A stretch of 6,516 nt of DNA from Candidatus Egerieicola pullicola (GTDB lineage: Bacteria; Bacillota; Clostridia; Oscillospirales; Ruminococcaceae): NCBI GenBank assembly GCA_018712465.1, contig DVGY01000165.1, forward strand, positions 1 to 6,516, read 5' to 3'. Made by a program: the position numbers and the translations under genes. The notes beneath the pieces were generated by a model. It made no database searches, was not told where the DNA came from, and was given only the letters and a program-made list of their open reading frames with translations. Below, piece by piece: positions 1 through 5,400 of this stretch; positions within the stretch are counted from its first letter, which is position 1; every line of letters begins with the position of its first letter.

Positions 1-94
1 GGCGGAATTTGATGCCGTCCATCTCCGGAGAATGCTCCCCAAAAGGTAGGCTCTGCATGCGATGTCCGGTAAAGCTGACCACTGTATCCAGCAT
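1..94 (-). CDS. SLOG/YpsA-like (DUF1273) protein, N-terminal fragment
   Basis: Only the first 31 codons are inside the window; the gene continues past the left edge. The peptide starts MLDTVVSFTGHRMQSLPFG. A hydrophobic strand followed by FTGHR (residues 8-12) and LPFG (16-19) is the usual opening of the DUF1273/YpsA branch of the SLOG Rossmann-like superfamily. Those proteins are thought to bind nucleotide-type ligands, and B. subtilis YpsA affects cell division; no enzymatic reaction is settled. The ATG at 94-92 is supported by an AAAGGA ribosome binding site 7 bases upstream. The gene diverges from the alanine racemase with 41 bases between the start codons. The short fragment limits confidence: family membership rests on one motif, and nothing can be said about the catalytic or ligand-binding residues further in. 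Confidence 0.62.
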   Translation of the reverse strand, partial: MLDTVVSFTGHRMQSLPFGEHSPEMDGIKFR

Positions 95-101
95 AACGAT
101 T

Positions 102-107
102 TCCTTT
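102..107 (-). promoter_or_regulatory. Ribosome binding site of the SLOG/YpsA-like gene
   Basis: Read on the minus strand this is AAAGGA, 7 bases before the ATG at 94-92. It is the main evidence that the left-edge fragment starts here. Confidence 0.6.
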
Positions 108-124
108 CTGTCTTTGGAGAATTT

Positions 125-131
125 GGAGGGG
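125..131 (+). promoter_or_regulatory. Ribosome binding site of alanine racemase
   Basis: GGAGGGG lies just before the ATG at 136, with 6 bases between the GGAGG core and the start codon. It fixes the start of the racemase. No convincing -35/-10 pair was found in the 41-base gap or in positions 1-94, so the promoter of this gene is unresolved and may overlap the divergent gene. Confidence 0.75.
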
Positions 132-135
132 ACTT

Positions 136-1398
136 ATGAGCACGGTTGAGGAATTGACCTTTCAGCGGGACCGTTGGATCAAGCGCACTTGGTGCGAGAT
201 TGATCTGGACTGCTTGAAAGAAAATATTACATTGATTCAATCTTTGGCAAAGAAAACAGTAATTGGCGTGGTGAAGGCCAACGCCTACGGCCACGGGGAT
301 GTGTTGATTGCCAAAGAACTGCAAAAAGCAGGGATCCATCAGTTTGCCGTTTCCAGCATCGAAGAGGCCATGGATCTGCGCTTGGGCGGCATCGAGGACG
401 ATATTTTGATTTTGGGATATACTGCCGTAGAGTGTGCCCCAGTGCTTTGGGAATATAATTTGATTCAAACGGTATTGGGGTTAGATTACGCCCTAAAGCT
501 CAATGAATATCTCACCCGCAGCCGCCGGGTGGTGCGGTGTCATTTGGCCATCGACACCGGTATGGGACGCATCGGTTTTGTCCAGCGGGAGAACCAAAGC
601 TGCTTGGATCAGTTGGAACAGCTGAAAGGGCTGCACCAACTTCATATCGAAGGAGTATTCACCCACTTCGCTATGGCGGACAGCTTCCGGCCCGTTTGTC
701 AGGCCACGACCCGCACCCAGGTGGAGCGGTTCCATCAGGTGGTAGAGTATCTTCAGCAGCAGAGAGAATTCCCTCTGCGGATGGTTCACTGTCAAAACAG
801 CGCCGGGCTCACCAACTTCCAGGTGGATTTCTGCAACGCTGTACGGGCGGGGATTATCTTGTATGGATTGGATCCCAGCGATGATGTACGGCCGGATGTG
901 CACTTCCATCCGATCATGTCCCTAAAAAGTACGGTCAGCAATGTGAAGATCCTCCCGGCAGGGAATGCTGTCAGTTACGGGGGCACTTATGTCACCCAAA
1001 AAGACACTCGGATCGCCACCATCGCCATTGGTTACGCTGACGGCTATCCCAGAGCCCTTTCCAATCGGGCAGAGGTGTTGATTCGCGGAGTGCGCTGTCC
1101 CATTGTGGGCCGGGTGTGCATGGACCAGTTGATGGTGGATGCTTCTGCGGTGCCCAGCGTCCAGGAAGGGGATACCGTGACTTTATTTGGCCGGGATGGG
1201 GAAATGGTGCTGCCGGTAGATGAACTGGCTTCCCTTTGCGGCACCATTAACTATGAGTTGACCTGCGCCATGAGCCGACGGGTGCCTCGAGTGTACACGC
1301 AAGGAGGGCAGGTTGTGCGGATTGTAGGCTACCTAGGCACCTACGAAAAAGAGGAGCGGGAAGGGGCCGAACCCGCTTATGTGCGAATCTACCGTTGA
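136..1398 (+). CDS. alr: Alanine racemase, PLP-dependent (fold-type III)
   Basis: Interconverts L- and D-alanine in the cytoplasm and so supplies D-Ala for peptidoglycan. The 420 residues show the N-terminal PLP barrel and the C-terminal beta domain. VVKANAYGHG (46-54 region) carries the PLP lysine Lys47 and Tyr51. TGMGRIGF holds Arg145, THFAMAD holds His177, NSAGL Ser222 and VRAGIILYG Arg237. AVSYGGTY contains the second catalytic base, Tyr281. Met329-Asp330 and Tyr373 match the substrate-entry residues. By spacing to Arg145, the position of the carbamylated lysine of the Geobacillus enzyme is Ala138. After the usual family end (RVPRVY, 382-387) there is a charged tail of about 33 residues, making it somewhat longer than typical 370-390 residue enzymes. 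There is no membrane domain, which argues against a VanT-type racemase. Transcription appears to end at the hairpin 20 bases downstream. Confidence 0.96.
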   Translation: MSTVEELTFQRDRWIKRTWCEIDLDCLKENITLIQSLAKKTVIGVVKANAYGHGDVLIAKELQKAGIHQFAVSSIEEAMDLRLGGIEDDILILGYTAVECAPVLWEYNLIQTVLGLDYALKLNEYLTRSRRVVRCHLAIDTGMGRIGFVQRENQSCLDQLEQLKGLHQLHIEGVFTHFAMADSFRPVCQATTRTQVERFHQVVEYLQQQREFPLRMVHCQNSAGLTNFQVDFCNAVRAGIILYGLDPSDDVRPDVHFHPIMSLKSTVSNVKILPAGNAVSYGGTYVTQKDTRIATIAIGYADGYPRALSNRAEVLIRGVRCPIVGRVCMDQLMVDASAVPSVQEGDTVTLFGRDGEMVLPVDELASLCGTINYELTCAMSRRVPRVYTQGGQVVRIVGYLGTYEKEEREGAEPAYVRIYR

Positions 1399-1418
1399 GA
1401 CGAAATAAAAGATATTGT

Positions 1419-1456
1419 GCGCTGTATTCTTTTTTGAATGCGGCGCCTTTATTTTT
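1419..1456 (+). terminator. Rho-independent terminator between converging genes
   Basis: The left arm at 1419-1429 pairs with the right arm at 1436-1446 over 11 base pairs, two of them G-U wobbles in the plus-strand RNA, around a T6 loop. A T-rich tail, CTTTATTTTT, follows at 1447-1456. Read on the minus strand the two wobbles become C-A mismatches, so the hairpin is weaker, but it is followed by TATCTTTTATTT and may still stop the opposing gene. It lies 20 bases past the racemase stop, and its tail overlaps the stop codon of the membrane protein gene (1451-1449). Confidence 0.8.
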
Positions 1457-2225
1457 GAGCCGGGATTTCCTTTTGCAAGGGCACATCTTCCTGGGACACC
1501 AATTTGTGCCAGGGCAGATCTTCCAGTTGTTCCGGACTGGGATAACGGGAACTCGCCGGGGCAGATTGAGAAGGAACCTGTAATGTCTCCGGCTCCACGG
1601 AAAACAGTTTCATCGGGGCCAATTCCTGTTCCGGCTGATAGGCGGCCTGACTGCTGCGCTGATGCAAAGGCTCCTTTTGTTTGGAAAGAGCGGAGACAAT
1701 GAGCAGCACTGACAATCCCAGCAGAACGATGCCTAATCCAATGCACACCCAAAACAGCAAGGAACTTTGAGCCGGACCGTTCACCCAAACCGCTAGTTTA
1801 CCCAAAGTGGGAAAGCAGGCTAAAATTTTTCCGGTGATGGCTTGGTCCGGCAAAACCGCTATTGCGCCGGTTTGATCTACCACTCCTAATCCGTCTTCCA
1901 GTTGCTGCAAGGTGCCGCAATCCGGGATCAGGGAATCGTTTTCCTGGCGAAAAAACACCACACTGTCCCCGGATGAATATTCTTTCTGCTGCTGAGTGAG
2001 CACTAACGTATTGGTAAGAGGTACGTCACAACTAGATTGTTCCACCAGAGTGACCTGATAACCAAAAGGAAGCTGTCCTTGATCTACCAAAGCAGTGAAC
2101 GCGAAAAACAAAATTCCGGCCAACAGAAAAATCGCCGTTGCCAACCATAGCAAGCCACGGACGACGTTTCTGCGCGCTTTTCCAGCCAAATCCATCGCCA
2201 CCTTGAAAATCAATCTTTTTTTCAT
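1449..2225 (-). CDS. Two-TM signal peptidase I-like (S26B/SipW-type) membrane protein, probably inactive
   Basis: A 258-residue membrane protein. A basic N-terminus is followed by TM1 (about 22-47), an external domain of about 105 residues, TM2 (about 154-180) and a 78-residue Pro/Gln/Glu-rich cytoplasmic tail. The external domain resembles SipW/archaeal-type signal peptidases. QSSCDVPL (63-70) sits where SGSMEPTL is expected and may keep the serine as Ser65. SGDSVVFF (85-92) matches the GD box, and ITGKILACFPTLG (130-142) matches the conserved end of the domain. Between the GD box and that end there is no His or Lys, so the Ser-His or Ser-Lys dyad seems to be missing. It may be a non-catalytic relative with a binding or regulatory role; this is inference. 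The start is uncertain: the ATG at 2225 opens the MKKR... form, but an ATG at 2195 behind AAGGTGG (248 residues) is equally plausible because a promoter -10 overlaps the first ATG. The gene is divergent from the activase gene and convergent with alr. Confidence 0.7.
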   Translation of the reverse strand: MKKRLIFKVAMDLAGKARRNVVRGLLWLATAIFLLAGILFFAFTALVDQGQLPFGYQVTLVEQSSCDVPLTNTLVLTQQQKEYSSGDSVVFFRQENDSLIPDCGTLQQLEDGLGVVDQTGAIAVLPDQAITGKILACFPTLGKLAVWVNGPAQSSLLFWVCIGLGIVLLGLSVLLIVSALSKQKEPLHQRSSQAAYQPEQELAPMKLFSVEPETLQVPSQSAPASSRYPSPEQLEDLPWHKLVSQEDVPLQKEIPAQK

Positions 2226-2252
2226 TATAACCGCTTTTGATGATAATTGCAA
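2224..2252 (-). promoter_or_regulatory. Sigma-A-like promoter for the membrane protein gene
   Basis: On the minus strand there is a TTGCAA -35 (2252-2247), a 17-base spacer and a perfect TATAAT -10 (2229-2224). Transcription would start near 2217. That lies downstream of the ATG at 2225 but upstream of AAGGTGG and the ATG at 2195, leaving a leader of about 22 bases. It was predicted by eye, not measured. Confidence 0.6.
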
Positions 2253-2292
2253 GTTTATGGAAAAAAAGAGTAAAAATGGCCAAATTGTGTCC

Positions 2293-2313
2293 AAAGACTG
2301 AATGTTTGTCTTT
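2293..2313. repeat. Short inverted repeat, possible operator
   Basis: AAAGAC (2293-2298) and GTCTTT (2308-2313) form 6-base arms around 9 bases. It lies in the divergent intergenic region, 17 bases upstream of the activase -35 and about 40 bases upstream of the other promoter. That suits a regulator site, but arms this short can arise by chance and no known operator was recognised. Confidence 0.25.
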
Positions 2314-2329
2314 TCGTTGACGTTTGGGC

Positions 2330-2358
2330 TTGCGAGTTTGAAGGGGTTGGGCTATAAT
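2330..2358 (+). promoter_or_regulatory. Sigma-A-like promoter of the activase operon
   Basis: TTGCGA (-35, 2330-2335), a 17-base spacer and a perfect TATAAT (-10, 2353-2358). The expected start of transcription is about 2365, giving a leader of about 60 bases before the ATG at 2425. The TATAAT sits in an AT-rich patch between GC-richer genes, as promoters here usually do. Confidence 0.7.
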
Positions 2359-2366
2359 AAATAAGA

Positions 2367-2423
2367 ATGGAATTACTATGGGTAAGTTGTCCGTTTTTAA
2401 GAATAGATTGGAGAATAGAGTAA
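2367..2423 (+). other. Possible 18-codon leader ORF
   Basis: An ATG at 2367 opens MELLWVSCPFLRIDWRIE and closes with TAA at 2421-2423, one base before the ATG of the activase gene. There is no ribosome binding site, and its ATG lies within a few bases of the predicted transcription start, so it could only be translated as a leaderless message. It could couple translation into the activase gene, but a chance ORF is just as likely. Confidence 0.2.
2410..2414 (+). promoter_or_regulatory. Ribosome binding site of the activase gene
   Basis: GGAGA lies about 11 bases ahead of the ATG at 2425, with a weaker GAG 4 bases from the start. The spacing is longer than ideal, so initiation is likely to be moderate compared with the downstream gene. 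Confidence 0.5.
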
Positions 2424-2424
2424 C

Positions 2425-5397
2425 ATGCAAGTATCCGTTGGGATTGATATTGGCTCTACGACTGCCAAAGTTGTGGTTTGGCAGGATGGAGAAGTTATTT
2501 TTCGCAAATATGAACGTCATCGCTCCCAAGTGCGGAGTAAAACCCTGGAGCTGATCCAAGAAGCTAAACCCTTTTTGGAAGGCAAGCAGTTTAGTGTGGC
2601 GGTAGCGGGAAGTGCCGGTTTGGGGATGGCAAAAGCGGCAGATATTCCCTTTGTCCAAGAGGTGTTCGCTACCTCGGAATTGGTGCGCCGTCAGTTCCCT
2701 GACACCGATGTTGTCATTGAGTTGGGGGGCGAGGACGCCAAAATCCTCTTTTTCGACAAAAACGGCACTTTTGAAGAGCGAATGAACGGCAGCTGCGCTG
2801 GAGGCACCGGCGCGTTCATTGACCAGATGGCCACTCTGCTCAATGTCACCTCGGAAGAACTGGATCAACTCAGTGAACACAGCGAGTTTATCTATTCCAT
2901 CGCTTCCCGGTGCGGGGTGTTTGCCAAAACCGATATTCAGCCTTTGCTCAACCAGGGCGCTAAAAAGGAAAACATTGCCGCTTCCATCTTCCAGGCCGTA
3001 GTGGATCAGACCATCACCGGTTTGGCCCAGGGCCGGAAGATCCAGGGCAAGGTGCTGTTTTTGGGCGGCCCACTGTACTTTTTCAAGGGCCTTCAAAAGC
3101 GGTTTGTGGAAACCTTGAAGCTGGATGAACAGCACGCTATCTTCCCGGAATTTGCCCTTTACGCTGTGGCTATGGGTAGTGCGATCTTTGCTTTGGAAGA
3201 CGGCAAGACCTTCGACTACGACGGTTTGGTTCAGGCGTTGGAATCCGCTGCCGATGAAGAGGTCACCACGTTGCGGATGCCGCCGCTGTTTGCGTCCCAG
3301 GAAGAATACGATGAGTTTAAGGCCCGCCATGCCAAAGCTACGGTGGGCACCGTTCCCATTGAAAATTACAGCGGCAAAGCTTATCTGGGCATTGACTGCG
3401 GTTCCACCACCACCAAAGTAGTGCTGATTGATGAAAACTGCGGCATTCTTTACCAGTACTACAGCTCCAACCAGGGCAACCCTGTCCATGTGGTGCGGGA
3501 ACAGCTTATGAAGATCGAAGAACTCTGCGGAGATCGGATCACGTTGGCAGGCAGCGCCGTCACCGGCTATGGCGAGGATTTGATCCGCAGCGCCTTTGAA
3601 ATCGACGGGGGCTTAGTGGAAACGGTAGCCCACCTGAAAGCCGCCGCCCACTTCAATCCCAATGTGGATTTTGTGTTGGACATCGGCGGTCAGGACATTA
3701 AATGTTTTAAGGTGCACAATGGCGTCATCGACAATATCGTGTTGAATGAAGCCTGCTCTTCCGGCTGCGGTTCTTTTGTAGAAACCTTTGCCAAATCCAT
3801 GGGATACGATGTGGCCACCTTTGCCCAAAAGGGATTGTTTGCCAAACACCCGGTGGACTTGGGCAGCCGCTGCACCGTGTTTATGAACTCTTCGGTAAAG
3901 CAGGCCCAAAAAGAAGGGGCCACTTTGGAAGATATTTCCGCCGGCCTTTCTATCAGTGTCACCAAAAATGCGGTGTATAAGGTAATTCGCGCCTCCTCCC
4001 CCAAGGATTTGGGAGAAAACATCGTGGTGCAGGGCGGCACCTTTCTCAGCGATGCTATCCTCCGTTCCTTTGAACTGGAGATGGGCCGGAATGTAATCCG
4101 TCCCTCCATCGCCGGTTTGATGGGAGCTTACGGTGCGGCGCTGTATGCCAAGAGCAAACACCTCAGCCACTCCAATACCCTGATGGGCGAGGGGCTGAAA
4201 AACTTTACCCACAAGAGCAACACCGTCACCTGCCAAGGCTGCGGCAATCACTGCAACCTGACGGTGAATATCTTTGACGGCGGCCGAAGGTTTATTTCCG
4301 GAAACCGCTGTGAAAAGCCCACCGGGGTAAAGGTGGATGAAAACATCCCCAATATGGTGCGCTATAAGCAGGAAAAAATCGCGCAGCTTCACGGAGTAGA
4401 CGGTGGTTTGGGCAAAATCGGGATCCCTATGGGATTGAATATGTATGAGCTGATCCCCTTCTGGCATGCCTTTTTAACCACGTTGGGCTTTGAGGTAGTG
4501 CTCAGCGATCCCTCCAGCCGCACATTGTACCGCAAGGGCCAGTCCACTATTCCTTCGGATACGGTGTGCTATCCCGCCAAACTGATGCACGGTCACATCA
4601 TCAACCTGTTGGAAAAAGGAGTAAAGCGGATCTTTTATCCCTGTATGCCCTATAACCTGGATGAAAAAGAAGGGGACAACCACTACAACTGCCCGGTAGT
4701 GGCCTACTATCCGGAGCTGCTGGAAGCCAACATGGACCAGCTGAAGGATGTGGAGTTTTACAATGGCTACTTTGGCCTGCATCGTCCCAAGGACTTTGAA
4801 AAGAAGGCCTACGAATATTTCAAGGACAAATTCCAGTTCTCCCCGCAGCTGATTTCCCGGGCTGCCAAAGCCGCTTACGGGGCTTATGAAGTGTGGATGG
4901 AGGACATCCGCAGTAAGGGGGATATGTATATCCGTCATGCTCGGGATTATGGCCAGCGGATCATTGTGTTGGCCGGCCGGCCCTACCACATCGATCCGGA
5001 AATCAACCACGGCATCGATAAGCTCCTTTCCTCCTTTGGACTGGTGCTGCTCACCGAAGATGCGGTGGCTCATTTGGCCACGCCCAAGAAACAAAAGGTT
5101 CATGTGCTCAATCAATGGACCTACCACTCTCGTTTGTACAACGCAGCGCGGTATGTCACCACCCAGCCGGATATGGAACTGATTCAAACCGTTTCCTTCG
5201 GCTGCGGCATTGATGCCATCACCACCGACGAAGTGCGTCTGATCCTGGAAGAAGGGGGCAAGCTGTACACCCAGTTGAAGATTGATGAAATCAACAATCT
5301 GGGCGCAGTGCGGATCCGGATCCGCAGTCTGTTGGCCGCCATTGAAGAAAAACAGGAACAGGCCAAGCGGCTTGCCGCCGCAAAAAAGGAGGGATAA
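2425..5397 (+). CDS. Tandem acyl-CoA dehydratase activase (two BcrA/BadF ASKHA ATPase domains) fused to DUF2229/HgdB-like domain
   Basis: A 990-residue cytoplasmic protein. ASKHA domain 1 spans about 1-260: IDIGSTTAK at 7-15, ELGGEDAK at 99-106, cluster cysteines Cys124 in NGSCAGGTG and Cys163 in SRCGVFAKTD. ASKHA domain 2 spans about 318-580: IDCGSTTTK at 323-331, DIGGQDIK at 419-426, Cys444 and Cys483. A Cys4 knuckle follows (Cys603, 606, 610, 629; CxxC-x3-C-x18-C). A DUF2229/HgdB-like domain (about 664-955) carries SDTVCYPAKL with Cys715, Cys740, GRPYHIDPEINHG at 851-863 and SFGCGID with Cys927. In HgdC-type activases, ATP hydrolysis drives electron transfer from a [4Fe-4S] cluster bridging two subunits into the dehydratase. 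Here the two domains could form that dimer within one chain. The protein ends in a Lys/Ala/Glu-rich linker, and its missing last section is encoded by the next gene, in the same frame. The substrate is unknown. The family call is secure; the reaction is inference. Confidence 0.93.
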   Translation: MQVSVGIDIGSTTAKVVVWQDGEVIFRKYERHRSQVRSKTLELIQEAKPFLEGKQFSVAVAGSAGLGMAKAADIPFVQEVFATSELVRRQFPDTDVVIELGGEDAKILFFDKNGTFEERMNGSCAGGTGAFIDQMATLLNVTSEELDQLSEHSEFIYSIASRCGVFAKTDIQPLLNQGAKKENIAASIFQAVVDQTITGLAQGRKIQGKVLFLGGPLYFFKGLQKRFVETLKLDEQHAIFPEFALYAVAMGSAIFALEDGKTFDYDGLVQALESAADEEVTTLRMPPLFASQEEYDEFKARHAKATVGTVPIENYSGKAYLGIDCGSTTTKVVLIDENCGILYQYYSSNQGNPVHVVREQLMKIEELCGDRITLAGSAVTGYGEDLIRSAFEIDGGLVETVAHLKAAAHFNPNVDFVLDIGGQDIKCFKVHNGVIDNIVLNEACSSGCGSFVETFAKSMGYDVATFAQKGLFAKHPVDLGSRCTVFMNSSVKQAQKEGATLEDISAGLSISVTKNAVYKVIRASSPKDLGENIVVQGGTFLSDAILRSFELEMGRNVIRPSIAGLMGAYGAALYAKSKHLSHSNTLMGEGLKNFTHKSNTVTCQGCGNHCNLTVNIFDGGRRFISGNRCEKPTGVKVDENIPNMVRYKQEKIAQLHGVDGGLGKIGIPMGLNMYELIPFWHAFLTTLGFEVVLSDPSSRTLYRKGQSTIPSDTVCYPAKLMHGHIINLLEKGVKRIFYPCMPYNLDEKEGDNHYNCPVVAYYPELLEANMDQLKDVEFYNGYFGLHRPKDFEKKAYEYFKDKFQFSPQLISRAAKAAYGAYEVWMEDIRSKGDMYIRHARDYGQRIIVLAGRPYHIDPEINHGIDKLLSSFGLVLLTEDAVAHLATPKKQKVHVLNQWTYHSRLYNAARYVTTQPDMELIQTVSFGCGIDAITTDEVRLILEEGGKLYTQLKIDEINNLGAVRIRIRSLLAAIEEKQEQAKRLAAAKKEG
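5385..5394 (+). promoter_or_regulatory. Strong ribosome binding site inside the end of the activase gene
   Basis: AAAGGAGGGA with its AGGAGG core at 5387-5392, 8 bases from the ATG at 5401. It overlaps the last codons of the upstream gene (Lys-Lys-Glu-Gly), whose TAA is only 3 bases before the ATG. This points to translational coupling and makes the 5401 start convincing. Confidence 0.85.
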
Positions 5398-5400
5398 GCC

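Noticed and set aside
493..909. Minus-strand open frame of 138 codons inside alr
   Set aside because: It is opposite conserved racemase motifs, with no ribosome binding site or family signature.
1333..1788. Minus-strand frame running through the terminator into alr
   Set aside because: It reads across the hairpin and overlaps both real genes in other frames; the membrane protein frame has clear TM segments and family motifs instead.
2226..2294. TTG start at 2294 extending the membrane protein by 23 residues
   Set aside because: There is no ribosome binding site ahead of it, the extension would cover the promoter, and MKKR... or MDLAGKARR... are more natural N-termini.
2032..3489. Minus-strand open frame of 485 codons crossing the divergent promoter region
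   Set aside because: It runs through the start of the activase gene and both promoters and overlaps the membrane protein gene in another frame; no domain or start signal supports it.
3613..4467. Minus-strand open frame of 284 codons inside the activase gene
   Set aside because: It is opposite the second ASKHA domain and Cys knuckle, whose conserved motifs are read on the plus strand; it is an antisense artefact.
5309..5326. Perfect 18-base palindrome TGCGGATCCGGATCCGCA
   Set aside because: It encodes the alternating Val-Arg-Ile-Arg-Ile-Arg end of the activase, conserved at protein level; the symmetry follows from repeated codons and has no T-tail or promoter context.
5395..5400. The in-frame stop read as a pseudogene or frameshift
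   Set aside because: Both sides are intact and conserved, there is no frame change, and a strong ribosome binding site plus ATG follow at once, so a working split gene pair is the better reading.
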